Of a DNA stretch of 64,000 nucleotides, positions 36,206 to 48,440 are shown piece after piece. The position numbers were made by a program, and so were the translations under genes. The stretch's first letter is position 1. Each line of letters opens with the position of its first letter. The notes beneath the pieces are model-generated. The model had not been told where the DNA came from, ran no database searches, and saw only the letters and a list, made by a program, of their open reading frames with translations. The DNA comes from Coriaria nepalensis (lineage: Eukaryota; Streptophyta; Magnoliopsida; Cucurbitales; Coriariaceae): positions 2,433,001-2,497,000 of the forward strand of contig CP114495.1 of assembly GCA_027186245.1 (NCBI GenBank), in the 5' to 3' direction.

Positions 36206-37499
36206 ATTATAATAAGGTTTCGATCATGTTTGTTATTTTTTTGTTTTAACTGTTGCAATTATCTTAGTACAATATAACTTGCAGAAAGAGAAACTTGTTT
36301 TCAGCCCTTCATTCTTGTCACGTGTTGCCTTTTCCTGTAATACATTGTTGTAGACGTGGATCCGGACCTGAACAGTCTGGGCCGAGGCCAAATCCTAAGA
36401 TTTGTTCTCATCGAAAGTTTCGATATGCTCGATCCACATGATATTTGATTAATACGTCGAAAATTGTTGGGATTTGACGGAAAGCTTCAAGTAATCTACC
36501 CATGCCCAAAAGGAAATCCAAAGAAATTTTGAAAACGGACCAGGAAGTTAATGAATCTGCAATTATGCCTCTGGAGTTTATGAAATTACGACTTTACTAA
36601 CGACTACTTATCATAAAAATGAAGATACATTTTTCTCTCTACATAATTATAGCTTTTTTCTACAGCATTCAAATTTTATCTTCTACCAGAAATTTCAGAC
36701 AACTATCTGTCTAACAAGAATAGATGAAACATTTGCTCACTTTTTATGCGGTATGTCTGTCACATATTGACATCCTGTGCCCATGAAACAAGCCAAATAG
36801 GTTCACTTTTCTTCACGTGTGCTCCAGTCAAGCACCACCAATTTGTTTCTTTCTGCGTTTAACTGCATACAATGAACGAATGAATGAAGTCAAACAAAAA
36901 GATGAAGAAAGGAATTATTGGATAGACAGAAAAATATATGAAGCTTAGATCTTGAATTCAAAGATGAAGAACGGAACCAAAATCCGTTACGACACAACAT
37001 ATGCTGGTAATGTAACAGTAAAGGGGAAGCAGAATCCATAAATGTCAAGTAATAGTAATATACTTGGCTTTTGGCTTTCACATTGGGGCCAATAGATACA
37101 GAAGCATATGATTTGTTTAGCAGATGAGGAGTGAAAATATTATCAGCATTAGCCTCACAAAACTGTTTCTTGTAATCTACAGTACATCAGTATTTAAAAC
37201 CTGTAGCCACAGGTTCACAACTCCAGATCTAATGGCATAGCCGTTTAGCAAGAATATGAACAAAGAAGGTAATGTGGATGCAATCAATCAATTAAACATC
37301 AGAGATAGACTAATTTATTTATATCAGAAATTAGTCAATAATTCATACATCCCAAGCAACAGTTTTTATTCCTAATTTTTAGATTTCACTATAACCACTA
37401 ATTCATATAGAAGTATTCAACAAGAAACCAGCCATGATGTTCAAGCTTCAAACAGCCTCTCTTCTCTGTTTTTATATAGAACAACATCATGAAAGAGTA
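36206..37499. other. Convergent intergenic region, no gene
   Basis: Lies between the PPR gene (plus) and PAP29-like gene (minus), so it should hold both 3' UTRs. No coding frame is supported. Confidence 0.45.
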
Positions 37500-39086
37500 T
37501 CAAACCTTACCAGCAGTGTTCTTGCTCCAAAGGGCTTGACCATCAATAGCTGTGAGGGAGTTATCATCGAGCCGCTTCCATGTCTTGATTGACTTGACCC
37601 CACTCCACCCACCCTTTTCAGATTTCTCCAAACTGGCTACTACAACTCTAGCTCTCCTTGACCATCCAGCCTTTCCATAAGCATGGTATCCAAATCCACC
37701 AGCATAACAGAGGTGTATACCTGTAAGCTCGCCACAGAAATCATTAAGGTGATCATGGCCAGTAAACACTGCTTTCACATCTCCTGCTTCAACTAAGGCT
37801 GTGAAGAAACCGGAATTCACAGAAGGAGAGCTAATCCCCTCCTGTTTCACTCCTGTGAAGTTTGATTTGTCAAAACTCGCAAATTCTGGTAATGGGATGT
37901 GGAAGTAAGCTAGCCCAGGCGCAGAAGATTTCTGAGGCATTGGCTTGCTCATATATGCTCTCTGCGGCGAGAGTTTAATTCAGTTCCAGATTTTCGAGGG
38001 GTTTCTAAAAGGATTAAATAGACAAATTAATGCACTAAAAAATGAATCATGTATTAATACCTTGAGCTTCGCAGAAGTCTGTTGAAACCAAAATTGTTGA
38101 GAAGGTTTGATCCAGTCATAACCAGGAATGGAAGGAACTGTAGAGTAATCTCCACTGTCAAGGAAGTAAAGATTGAGAATGGATTTGTTCTCGAAATCGG
38201 ACCCTTCAACTCCTCTGACCTCAAGATTGTAATTCCCAAATCCATCCATAACGTGTTCTTTAGGATTGACTTGAGAGAGAGTATTTTTCAAGCCCACAAT
38301 ATGGTTCATTACTCCTTCCCTTGAGAGGGTAGATTCCTGGTCATGGTTTCCTAGAACAGCAGTCCATGGGATGTTTGATTCAATTGCTGGGTTAAATGCA
38401 GCATTCAATGACTTTGCTGCATCCGTTGCATCAAACCCGAAAATGTTATCCCCTGTAAACCAAAAAAAAAATGCCTTCAGAAATTCAGATAGGTCTTAAG
38501 ATCATTAGTATTTAATGGAATGGATATTATTTCTTTCCTTTACCTCCCTCATAGATAAAAGTAACAAGCATATAAAGATCATAAGACGAAGTTCTATCTC
38601 TTTCATTGAATCTCATCTCTCAATCACAGCTAAGCAATGTGGGAAATAAAGCATTAGCTTTCACCAAACTAGCTAAAAATAGTAACTAAGAAAATGAGCT
38701 TTGCTAAAATTATTTAAGCAAAATAGTCATTAAAATTAAAGAACTGAAAAAGGAAAAATGAAGACGGGGGGGGGGGGGGGGGGAATATATATAATACCAG
38801 TGAAAACGATGAGATCGGGCTTTTCAGCGAGAATCATGCGGCGAACGAAGGCGGTAGTGTTGAGGTCAGAGCAGGAGGAAACCTGGCTCGGAAGAACGTC
38901 CTCGCAAGGCGTCGTCTTCCCGTCGGCGAAGTGCATATCCGCCACCTGAAGGATCTTCAACACTCCATCTTTCCCGAAACGTAGCGTTTTCTGCTGCTGA
39001 TACTGATTCGCGGCGGAGACTCGGACCGGAAGAATACTCGGAGCGAAGAGGATTGACAGTAACAGAACCAACGCCATGGCCGACAT
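37500..39086 (-). CDS. PAP29: PAP29-like purple acid phosphatase
   Basis: Three exons in phase: 38798-39086, 38061-38452 and 37500-37961, total 1143 nt, 380 residues. A hydrophobic N-terminus (ALVLLLSILFAPSILPVRVSA) is a likely signal peptide. Metallophosphoesterase motifs are present: VADMHF (first metal Asp), FTGDNIFGFD, LGNHDQES, FHIPLPEF and FTGHDHLNDF. This is the PAP29-type pattern, often annotated 'probable inactive', because the tyrosine motif of classical PAPs is altered. It probably acts in the secretory route or cell wall on phosphate esters; the substrate is unknown. The start is Met at 39086 (MSAMALV). An in-frame upstream Met at 39152 would prefix a charged stretch ahead of the signal peptide, so it is less likely. 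It ends NTAGKV-TGA in the same exon, as in family members. Intron 1 carries an 18-base G:C homopolymer. Confidence 0.92.
38766..38783. repeat. G18 homopolymer in PAP29-like intron 1
   Basis: Eighteen consecutive G on the plus strand (C18 in the transcript), 15 bases inside the intron from the exon 1 donor. Confidence 0.9.
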
Positions 39087-40192
39087 GTTACAGGGACTCT
39101 TCCTCCTCTCTCTACATGAAATGATGAGAACGACTTCTTTAAAAGAGATCAAGAAATCTGCTTTGCTGATCAGTGACCAGTGCCGTGATCAACATTTATA
39201 TCTAAGGTAAAATTACGGCTAATTAAGATGTCGTTAATCACAAGTTAATTGTTAAATTAAACACAGAAGAAACAAGGCAGAGAATCATTACACTCTCGTG
39301 ATTAATTAATTATTTTTATTAATTATTTTTATTTTTATTTGGATTTTTGTGAGAAATAGAAAATGGGCAGAGTTATTCTAGACACGGTTTATTTGGTGGA
39401 GGGGAAAAAATGGACAGGAATATTCTCGGTGTGGATTCTCTCAGCTTTTAATTGCATCAGATCCTAGTTGTTAAGATATTAATAAACTCATATTTAATGC
39501 ATAAAAAAAAAGATTATTAATTTAACTTTTTTTTTGTTCTCTCATTGATTGATCATTGTACATAAATAAACATTATCAATCCGATTCATGTTTGTATTTG
39601 ATTCCAATATGGAAATTAAAATATAAAAAAAAAAAACCCATTACGTGACAACAATTTTTATTTACATATAATGTATATAAATACATATGTAATCGACCTT
39701 TCTTTGTCTACTAAATGTTGAGATCTGATTTCACAAGTGATTAACGTTACCGTTGTTTTCTGACTGTTATTCCTCGACTTATCTTTTATCTCTAGAGTCT
39801 ATAATTTGCCTGCTGCTGCTAACAGCATCTTATTTTTGTAATTTTATTTCACAAAGGATTTTTATGACTTATCACGAGTCCATATATATTATGGGCCCAC
39901 CATATATATATTGAATAACCCTACTTGAAAAAACCGACAAGTGTCACAAGTCAAATTCGATACATGACTTTCTTGTCTGCAAGTTCCAGACCTTTTGTTC
40001 AAGATTTTATCATTACATTCATTTCTGGCCAGCCATTTTTGACAACTATCATTATGTCCGAAAAGAAGAAAAAAAAAAAATTTGACAACTATCACGTGTA
40101 GGTTTCCTTTCTCGGACGTATTTATGATAATTAAGTTTATGATCACATTAATGATACCTCAAATCATTATCATTAACCCATAATCAGCTTAA
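39087..40192. promoter_or_regulatory. Upstream region of the PAP29-like gene
   Basis: About 1.1 kb between two minus-strand genes: promoter/leader of the PAP29-like gene on the left and the 3' flank of the DUF1295 gene on the right. Near 40010-40100 the words GACAACTATCA occur twice. No gene seen. Confidence 0.4.
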
Positions 40193-41439
40193 TTAAGTCT
40201 CCTTGTCTTTCTCTACTACAAAGGAAGACGAGTTAAACTTAAACCAAGGTATCCACATCAACGTCGTTTGCTGATACTCTCTATAAGCTTCAGCCCTATA
40301 CTCCTCCTTCACCATCTTATCTTCCACAATCTTAGTCACATAAGTTAACGACAGGGAGTTCATTACAGGCCCAATAAAGGCCCAATGCCCGCACCCCAAG
40401 TTCCATGAAAATAGAAACAGGCCCCACCACCACAACTGCTCCCCCAAGTAGTTTGGATGGCGACAGTAACCCCACAAGCCTTTGTTTAGAATGGGCTGAT
40501 CCCGATCCGCTGCTTGTTTTCGGCCCGGTTCTTTTCTGCTATCGTTTCTGTTCCTGAAGTTGTGGAGCTGTGTGTCGGCATAGTATGCTATTGTAATGCC
40601 AGACATGCAGACGACAAGGGCAATGAGATCCGACAAGTTCAGTGGCTTATCGACTGAGTGGATTATGTATAATGGCATGGTTATTCCAGTTAGAAGTATC
40701 TGTAATTACATATATATATGTATGTGTGATTGTAAGTATATGGTTGATCACTTCGTACAATAGAAGAGAGAATGAACTGGTGAGCAAGAAGGAAGTTATA
40801 ATGAATGTACCTGTTGAGCTAAGTAGACGACAAAGAAAGAAGCCCACCAGAAGTGGCGGCCATATTGTCGACGCATGGCGGAGAATCTCCAGTCCTCCCT
40901 AGCGCCCCATTGCCACCTCTCTCGGCGGAAGTAGCTATGTCCGAGTCTAATGCTCCAAACCCATGTCATAGGAATTACAAGCCAAGACCTCCATCGGTTA
41001 TACTCTTGAGCCGAAGGGTGAGTCGCGAAGTAGTGAGCCAGCATCACCGGTATCACTGGCCAGTACAAACTTATCATCTGCATCACGAACCAATAAATAT
41101 GTACTTATAGAAATTTGGAAATCCGGCTCAAATAAATTAATAATAAGTACATGTATATATATATTTATATACCCAATGACTAGACTGGAGTTGACTGATG
41201 AGCCAGAAGAGGAGGTTGACATTGAGGAAGAAAAGAGTGGTGGCTAATAGAAGAGGGTGGTCATAGCACCATTTCCAGAGAGGAGAAAGTCGAGCAATGC
41301 TGTCGTGGTGTCCTCCATTTTCGTGGTGGTAGAGGAAGCGGAAATAAAAGAGTAGAGAAGGCAATAGAGCTAGGAATGCTATCACTGCATTTTTTAAATT
41401 GTTACTATCATAACCTCCACCACCACCACGCTCGCCCAT
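40193..41439 (-). CDS. DUF1295 / steroid 5-alpha-reductase-like membrane protein
   Basis: Three exons in phase: 41173-41439, 40811-41077 and 40193-40699, total 1041 nt, 346 residues. Several hydrophobic helices are visible: AVIAFLALLPSLLFYF, LLLATTLFFLNVNLLFWLI, MISLYWPVIPVMLAHYF, FFVVYLAQQ, LIALVVCMSGITIAYY. The conserved C-terminal block NKGLWGYCRHPNYLGEQLWW belongs to the DUF1295/isoprenylcysteine methyltransferase/steroid-reductase C-terminal superfamily. Plant members are poorly characterised ER-type membrane proteins; enzymatic activity is inferred from the fold only. The start is Met at 41439 (MGERGGGGGYDS). Exons 1 and 2 happen to be the same length (267 nt) but are not similar. Intact. 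Confidence 0.9.
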
Positions 41440-42427
41440 CTTGTTGATCGTCTTCGAGATTTTTTTACTCTAACGGGGTCTAAATTGGTTAAATGCAAAT
41501 TTATTGATCCCTCTATTACTAGTCTTATAGTTCTAAAAAGTGATCTTTTGATTTTAATTATTTCTTTTTCTTTTTCTTTTTTCGAGCCAGAGAATCTAAG
41601 CATTAATGATTCATAGTCATGGATTAGGACCAAATGTCTCAACTAAATAAATTCAAGTAATTTCCATTTTGTCATATACTAATGTTTGTGGTCCTTGTGA
41701 AATAATGAAGAAGATAAGCTTTGGATTCGAGTCTTTCTATCTTTACGACCAGCTCAAGTAGGCCCCCACCCAACCTCTTAATCATGATCCATGAATTCTT
41801 CTTTTTATCCAAGTATGATGATTATGATTCGTTTAGAGATTGTTTATGATTCACACTTCAAAATTTTTTGTGAAATTTTTGTATGGATTTAAATTTAGGA
41901 TTGAAAGTTAATTGATAAGGAATGTTACAATTATATTTTATATATATATATAAAAGATTGTTAAAATTTTTATTTTAAGATACGAAATATATTCTCTAAT
42001 TTTTATATTCATTATAGATCTATATATTTTATATGTATTATAGAGCTTATTTTTTCATAAATATTAAAATCATTTTTCAAAAGACTGATTTTACCTTTAA
42101 ATTATTATTACTTAGAGAGTATGTAATTCCGACCTATCGAATCGAACCCAAATACCCAAAAAGTTTCATGAATTCTAGACGAATTTGAAGTCGAATCCGA
42201 ATAAGAGTATAAGGAATTGAGTAGGTAAAATTGAAGTACTTTAAGTATTATACTCACTCTTGTATCAAAGAGAAAAATGAGTGAGGGAGTGTAATTAATT
42301 AGCAAAAAATCGAAAGTAATTAACACATGCACGCATGCAATAATAAACATAATAATGGTGTTTAAAGTTATGATAATAAAGTTAAACACGTACGGCGCAA
42401 GCTCGGCCCATATTTCAGTCTTAATTT
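41440..42427. other. Intergenic, upstream of DUF1295 gene, left flank of copia insertion
   Basis: AT-rich with no supported frame. Contains the presumed DUF1295 promoter and ends at the retrotransposon target site. Confidence 0.4.
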
Positions 42428-42432
42428 GCAAT

Positions 42433-43153
42433 TGTTGGACTTTTTCCTATTGGCTAAAGTGAAATGGATTAAAGACCCAAAGCCCAAAAAATGTTTAATA
42501 AATGCAATTAAATGCATCCCACATTGGAAAGGGAGAAACATTTTTAAGCATTTATAAGTAATTGCAAATAGTAAATATTTGTAATAATAACTAAGTATTG
42601 GGGTTTGGCTGAGACTCGCACTCGCGCGCGCGCGCGCGGCGTGGGCGTGAGGCGTGAGGCGTGAGGCGCTTTTGGCGCTTATTAGGCGCACTTGGCACTT
42701 TTGCGACATGGCGGCCCGTGGCGGCCAGCCGCCACATGCGGTGGTTGATTGACTACTTCAACGTTTGACAGTTAAAACGGTTAGTTACCGTTAGAGTTTG
42801 AATTTCGGGAATTCAAATATCTGACTGTTAAAGCAGTTAAACTGTTTTAAACAAAGAAGTGTGACTGTTTGTGAAACAGTATACTGTTTCACGAACAGGT
42901 GCCAAAATTTGCCTATAAATAAGAGAAACCTGAAGAGAATCAAATAATCAATCTTCTTCTCAGTTTTCGTACTGTCAGAAACCGAATATATTCCTTAACA
43001 AAATTTCACTGTTGCTTGTGATCTTTTGTAAAGGCTTGTCATATCCCGAAAACTATTTTCACAGTAACCTAAGCAATCTGGGAGGGTGAAAATATCGTTT
43101 TTTGGAAAACGTATCTGTTACGTGTTTCAAGTCTTGTTTCATTTATTTTAACA
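42433..43153 (+). repeat. 5' LTR of the copia element (721 bp)
   Basis: Contains a (CG)n run near 42620-42638, three GCGTGAG units, a cluster of CNGTTR/AACGG MYB-like sites (42765-42850), a 22-base perfect palindrome and a TATA box before the presumed transcription start near 42945. Confidence 0.97.
42871..42921 (+). promoter_or_regulatory. LTR core promoter: palindrome and TATA box
   Basis: A perfect 22-base palindrome centred on AGTATACT (42871-42892) extends with one mismatch to about 32 bases. It sits about 20 bases before TATAAATA (42914-42921). The same arrangement is at 48158-48179 and 48201-48208 in the 3' LTR. Confidence 0.8.
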
Positions 43154-43169
43154 ATCAAAAAACGATATT
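43091..43169 (+). other. Self-complementary primer-site region
   Basis: AATATCGTTTTTTG at 43091-43104 (inside the LTR) is the exact complement of CAAAAAACGATATT at 43156-43169, which starts 2 bases after the LTR, where a tRNA primer site normally lies. The loop is 51 bases. No match to the usual initiator-Met site (TGGTATCAGAGC) is present. Role inferred. Confidence 0.7.
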
Positions 43170-43174
43170 CTGCA

Positions 43175-46100
43175 ATGGAGACCGAGACTGCTGTTTCAAC
43201 CATAAAGCTGATGAACCAGGATCTTGTGAGGCTTGATCGATTTGATGGATCAAACTTCACACGATGGCAAGACAAACTGAAGTTCTTGCTCACTGCCTTG
43301 AAGATCTATTACATTCTGGATCCTAACCTTCAACCACTTCCAGAATCCTCTCCAGATGATACCGAAGAGATCAAAGCAGCGAAACTAAAAAGGGACGAGG
43401 ATGCAATCATGTGTCGGGGACACATTCTGAATGCTCTATCTGACCGTCTGTTCGATCTCTATACAAATACAAAGTCTGCAAAGGAAATCTGGAATGCGTT
43501 GGAGAACACGTACAAGGCAGAAGAGGAAGGTACTAAAAAATTCTTAATATCTGAGTATTTTAACTTTAAAATGCTTGATGGAAAACCTCTCTTAGATCAG
43601 ATTCATGATTTACAAGTTATTGTTAATAAACTTGTTGCTGTAAAAGTCATACTTCCTGAAATTTTTCAAGTTGGTGCTATAATTGCTAAGCTGCCATCTA
43701 GTTGGAAAAGTTACAGGAAGAAGATTCTTCACAATAACGAAGATTACTCTTTGGAAGAGGTTAAAAAGCATCTACGTATTGAGGAAGAATCTCGGACTAG
43801 AGACAAGAAAGCGGAGGAAACCGATATCGGTACCTCAAAGGCCAATGCTGTAGAAAGGCCTAGCCATCCCAAGGGCAAAAATCACAAAACGAATTTTCTT
43901 GGTCCGAAGAGGGATCAAGGAAAGTTCAAAACTGACAAGAAAAAGGGTGCTTGTTTTGTTTGTGGCAAATCTGGGCATTTTGCTCGTGATTGCAGATTCA
44001 GAAAGAAACAAAACGAGAATGGCAAAGTGAATGCCGTACATGAGGAGATCATCGCTACTGTGAGCGAGATCAATGCTATCCAAGGAAAAGTTCAAGGATG
44101 GTGGTACGATACTTGTGCAACTGTGCACGTTTCCTATGACAGATCACTGTTCAAGACTTTTGATGAAGTCGGAAATGGACAAGAGATTCAAATGGGAAAT
44201 GAAGGTCGTTCCAAGGTACTTGGCAAAGGAAGCATTGAAGTGATCTTCACCTCTGGTAAAAAGATCACCCTAGCAAATGTTTTGTATGTTCCTGATATGA
44301 ACAGGAATCTGATTAGTGGTGATTTGTTAGGGAAACCCGGAATCAAATCTGTTTATGAATCCGGGAAGTTGATTTTGTCAAAAAATGGCTCTTTCATTGG
44401 AAAGGGTTATTCTAGTGATGGGATGGTGAAACTATGTACTATTGACAATGATGTTAATAATAAAAATGCTAGTAGTTCTGTTTATATGATTGATTTAAAT
44501 TCTATTTCATTGTGGCATGGTAGACTTGCACATATAGGCATTAGTACCATTAACAGAATTATTAAATGTGGCCTAATATCATGTGATACTAGTAATTTCG
44601 AAAAATGTGAAATATGCACTAAATCAAAAATGGTTAAGAAGCCTTTTCATAGTGTTGAAAGGTCATCTCAACTATTGGATTTAGTACATAGTGATTTATG
44701 TGAATTGAATGGCATCTTAACAAGAGGAGGTAAAAGATATTTTGTAACTTTTATAGATGATTGTTCTAGATATACTTATGTTTATTTACTTAAACATAAA
44801 GATGAAACATTCATTGCATTTAAAAATTATAAGGCCGAAGTTGAAAATCAACTAGGAAGAAAGATTAAGATCTTAAGAAGTGATAGGGGTGGAGAATATT
44901 TTTCAAATGAATTTTCTGCATTTTGTGAAGAGCATGGTATAATACACCAATGCTCTGCCCCTTTCACACCTCAACAAAATGGCTTAGCCGAGAGAAAAAA
45001 CAGAACATTTCTTGAAATGACTAATGCTATGTTGTTGAATGCAAAATTACCTAACAATTTGTGGGGAGAAGCTATTTTAGGTGCATGTCACATTCTTAAC
45101 AGGATTCCTTTGAAGAAGAGTAAAATTTCCCCATATGAGATGTGGAAAGGAAGAAAACCGAATATCGGTTATTTCAAAGTGTGGGGGTGTCTTGCTTATT
45201 GCAAGAACACAGATCCTAAAAGGACTAAATTGAGTCCGAGAGCCATAAAGTGTGCATTTGTTGGTTATGCAATAAACAGCAAGGCTTATAGGCTATTAGA
45301 CTTGGAGTCTAATGTAATAATTGAATCTAGAGAAGTGGAGTTTTTTGAGAACTTATTGCCTTTGGATAATAATTCTCAAAACACTACCAATATTGAAGAA
45401 TCTCAAATAGAGATACCTTCAAGGGTTGTTGAGCAACCAATTGAACCTCGTAAAAGCCAAAGAGCAAGAAAAAGAAAAGAATTGGGATCTGATGAGATTG
45501 ATTCTCAACTCATTACTTTCTGTTTGGTGGAAGGTAATAGAGAAGAGGTCATTAGGAAAATTCCTATAGTTCTTCAAATTGAAGATGATCCCAAAACATA
45601 TAAGGAAGCTATGTCTTCTAGAGATTATGCTTTTTGGAAAGAGGCAATATATGATGAAATGGATTCAATTATATCTAACCATACTTGGGAAATAGTTGAA
45701 TTACCACCCGGTTCAAAACCAATAGGGTGTAAGTGGATATTTAAGAGGAAATATCATACTGATGGCACTCTTCAAACTTTTAAGGCTAGATTAGTAGCCA
45801 AAGGTTTTAGACAAAAGGAAGGTATCGATTATTTTGATACATATGCACCTGTTGCTAGAATAACTTCTATTCGAATCTTGTTTGCCTTAGCTTCAATCCA
45901 TAATCTTTATATTCATCAAATGGATGTTAAAACTGCATTTCTGAATGGTGATCTCAATGAGGAGGTCTATATGGAACAACCGGAAGGTTTTGTTCTACCA
46001 GGAAATGAATATAAAGTGTGCAAATTAGTCAAATCATTATATGGTTTGAAGCAAGCACCAAAACAATGGCATGAAAAGTTTGACATTGTCATTCTTTCAA

Positions 46101-47128
46101 ATGGTTTTAGACATAACAATGCTGATAAATGCCTATACTCAAAAGTTTGTGATGGCTATATCATAATTGTTTGTCTTTATGTTGATGACATGTTAATCTT
46201 GAGTGATGACATGAAGGGTGTAACAGAAACGAAGAGGTTTCTATTCTCCACGTTCAAGATGAAAGATCTTGGACAAGTGGATACCATTTTAGGTATTAAG
46301 GTGAAGCAAAATAGTGGGGGATATATATTAAGTCAATCTCATTACATTGAGAAAGTACTTAATAAGTTTAGTCATCTAAAGTTCAAGGAGGCAAACACTC
46401 CATTTGATTCAAGTATAAAACTTGTTGAGAACAAGGGAAGAGCAGTGGCTCAACTTGAATATGCAAGTGCTATAGGAAGTCTCATGTATGCTGCACAGTG
46501 CACAAGAGCTGATATATCATTTGCGGTTAGTAAACTAAGTAGGTTTACTAGCAATCCGAGCATTGAGCATTGGAAGGCAATTAGTAGAGTTCTTGGTTAT
46601 CTTAAGAAAACCAAGGAAATAAGTCTCCACTATTCAAAGTTCCCAGCTATACTCGAAGGATATACAGATGCAAGCTGGATATCAAGTGTAGGAGATAACA
46701 AATCTACTACAGGTTGGGTATTCACACTTGGAGGTGGTGCTGTTTCTTGGGGTTCCAAGAAACAAACGTGCATCACGCACTCAACCATGGAGTCCGAGTT
46801 CATTGCTTTGGCAGCAACTGGGAAAGAGGCTGAGTGGCTAAGAGACCTTCTTTTAGATATTCCATTTACTTCAAAACAAGTATCTGCTATATCTATACAT
46901 TGTGATAGTCAAGCCACCTTATCCCGAGCATACAGCGGAGTGTATAACGGGAAGTCAAGACATATTAGTCTTAGACATGATTATGTGAGACAATTAATTC
47001 AAAGTGGAATTATTGCCATCACATATGTGAGATCAAGTGAAAATTTAGCGGATCCTTTTACCAAACCTCTTTCAAGAGAATTGGTAAAGTATACATCTAG
47101 AGGGATAGGACTGAAACTCTTAAGTTAA
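43175..47128 (+). CDS. Ty1/copia gag-pol polyprotein, uninterrupted
   Basis: A 1317-residue single frame. Order and approximate residues: gag (1-250, [17 protein letters not shown] then the UBN2-like region), CCHC zinc knuckle [14 protein letters not shown] (258-272), protease [12 protein letters not shown] (308-320), integrase zinc region HGRLAHIG ... CEICTKSK (446-490), and integrase core with [19 protein letters not shown] and [14 protein letters not shown]. The reverse transcriptase follows, with [25 protein letters not shown] and YVDDMLIL (near 1002), then RNase H starting GYTDASW (near 1164) and [11 protein letters not shown] at the end. The copia order (integrase before RT) is clear. 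The protease motif reads DTCA instead of D(S/T)GA; this may be lineage-typical or damaging. The product would replicate the element by reverse transcription in cytoplasmic particles. No frameshift between gag and pol. Confidence 0.97.
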   Translation: METETAVSTIKLMNQDLVRLDRFDGSNFTRWQDKLKFLLTALKIYYILDPNLQPLPESSPDDTEEIKAAKLKRDEDAIMCRGHILNALSDRLFDLYTNTKSAKEIWNALENTYKAEEEGTKKFLISEYFNFKMLDGKPLLDQIHDLQVIVNKLVAVKVILPEIFQVGAIIAKLPSSWKSYRKKILHNNEDYSLEEVKKHLRIEEESRTRDKKAEETDIGTSKANAVERPSHPKGKNHKTNFLGPKRDQGKFKTDKKKGACFVCGKSGHFARDCRFRKKQNENGKVNAVHEEIIATVSEINAIQGKVQGWWYDTCATVHVSYDRSLFKTFDEVGNGQEIQMGNEGRSKVLGKGSIEVIFTSGKKITLANVLYVPDMNRNLISGDLLGKPGIKSVYESGKLILSKNGSFIGKGYSSDGMVKLCTIDNDVNNKNASSSVYMIDLNSISLWHGRLAHIGISTINRIIKCGLISCDTSNFEKCEICTKSKMVKKPFHSVERSSQLLDLVHSDLCELNGILTRGGKRYFVTFIDDCSRYTYVYLLKHKDETFIAFKNYKAEVENQLGRKIKILRSDRGGEYFSNEFSAFCEEHGIIHQCSAPFTPQQNGLAERKNRTFLEMTNAMLLNAKLPNNLWGEAILGACHILNRIPLKKSKISPYEMWKGRKPNIGYFKVWGCLAYCKNTDPKRTKLSPRAIKCAFVGYAINSKAYRLLDLESNVIIESREVEFFENLLPLDNNSQNTTNIEESQIEIPSRVVEQPIEPRKSQRARKRKELGSDEIDSQLITFCLVEGNREEVIRKIPIVLQIEDDPKTYKEAMSSRDYAFWKEAIYDEMDSIISNHTWEIVELPPGSKPIGCKWIFKRKYHTDGTLQTFKARLVAKGFRQKEGIDYFDTYAPVARITSIRILFALASIHNLYIHQMDVKTAFLNGDLNEEVYMEQPEGFVLPGNEYKVCKLVKSLYGLKQAPKQWHEKFDIVILSNGFRHNNADKCLYSKVCDGYIIIVCLYVDDMLILSDDMKGVTETKRFLFSTFKMKDLGQVDTILGIKVKQNSGGYILSQSHYIEKVLNKFSHLKFKEANTPFDSSIKLVENKGRAVAQLEYASAIGSLMYAAQCTRADISFAVSKLSRFTSNPSIEHWKAISRVLGYLKKTKEISLHYSKFPAILEGYTDASWISSVGDNKSTTGWVFTLGGGAVSWGSKKQTCITHSTMESEFIALAATGKEAEWLRDLLLDIPFTSKQVSAISIHCDSQATLSRAYSGVYNGKSRHISLRHDYVRQLIQSGIIAITYVRSSENLADPFTKPLSRELVKYTSRGIGLKLLS

Positions 47129-47698
47129 GAGATCCACCAATGACGGCAACCCAACTTAACACTAGGAAATGACTAGTATTAAGTTCAAAGGGTAAAAACA
47201 AGTCATTGATAAGTGGATAGTATTTCAGCACTAAACTGATGGCCCTATCTAAGATGTATAGTGCTGGTTGTTACAGTCGAGGGTTGAGTTTGTCAAACTC
47301 TTAATGAAGTTCAGTCTATGAGTGATAAGTATCTTAAATGTAACAAAGATACTGAAAGAACTTCACCTATATAAACTTAGAGGTGGTGCCGCCTCTCATA
47401 AGAATTAGAGTTTTTCTTAAGAAAGTTTATGAATAGGATGAGCACAAGGCCATAATAGTGCTAAGCGAGATATATATGGAATATATGAATTATGAGTGTC
47501 TATGTGTGTGGTATCACCGGTTTTGTCACATATATGAAATAACTGGTTCAAAGCTTTGAGCTACCTGGGATTTCGACAGAACTTTGTGACACTTACACTA
47601 AGGTAAAGTTCAAATCGAAAGATACTTTATTTCATGCATATGCACCGTCTTCAAGATTCTGACAGGTTAATTCATTTACACTTTATCCAGTGGGGGAT

Positions 47699-48440
47699 TG
47701 TTGGACTTTTTCCTATTGGCTAAAGTGAAATGGATTAAAGACCCAAAGCCCAAAAAATGTTTAATAAATGCAATTAAATGCATCCCACATTGGAAAGGGA
47801 GAAACATTTTTAAGCATTTATAAGTAATTGCAAATAGTAAATATTTGTAATAATAACTAAGTATTGGGGTTTGGCTGAGACTCGCACTCGCGCGCGCGCG
47901 CGCGGCGTGGGCGTGAGGCGTGAGGCGTGAGGCGTGAGGCGTGAGGCGCTTTTGGCGCTTATTAGGCGCACTTGGCACTTGGCACTTTTGCGACATGGCG
48001 GCCCGTGGCGGCCAGCCGCCACATGCGGTGGTTGATTGACTACTTCAACGTTTGACAGTTAAAACGGTTAGTTACCGTTAGAGTTTGAATTTCGGGAATT
48101 CAAATATCTGACTGTTAAAGCAGTTAAACTGTTTTAAACAAAGAAGTGTGACTGTTTGTGAAACAGTATACTGTTTCACGAACAGGTGCCAAAATTTGCC
48201 TATAAATAAGAGAAACCTGAAGAGAATCAAATAATCAATCTTCTTCTCAGTTTTCGTACTGTCAGAAACCGAATATATTCCTTAACAAAATTTCACTGTT
48301 GCTTGTGATCTTTTGTAAAGGCTTGTCATATCCCGAAAACTATTTTCACAGTAACCTAAGCAATCTGGGAGGGTGAAAATATCGTTTTTTGGAAAACGTA
48401 TCTGTTACGTGTTTCAAGTCTTGTTTCATTTATTTTAACA
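47699..48440 (+). repeat. 3' LTR of the copia element (742 bp)
   Basis: Same as the 5' LTR apart from two extra GCGTGAG units and one extra GGCACTT unit. Its promoter points right, toward the 3' end of the WRKY12-type gene. Confidence 0.97.
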
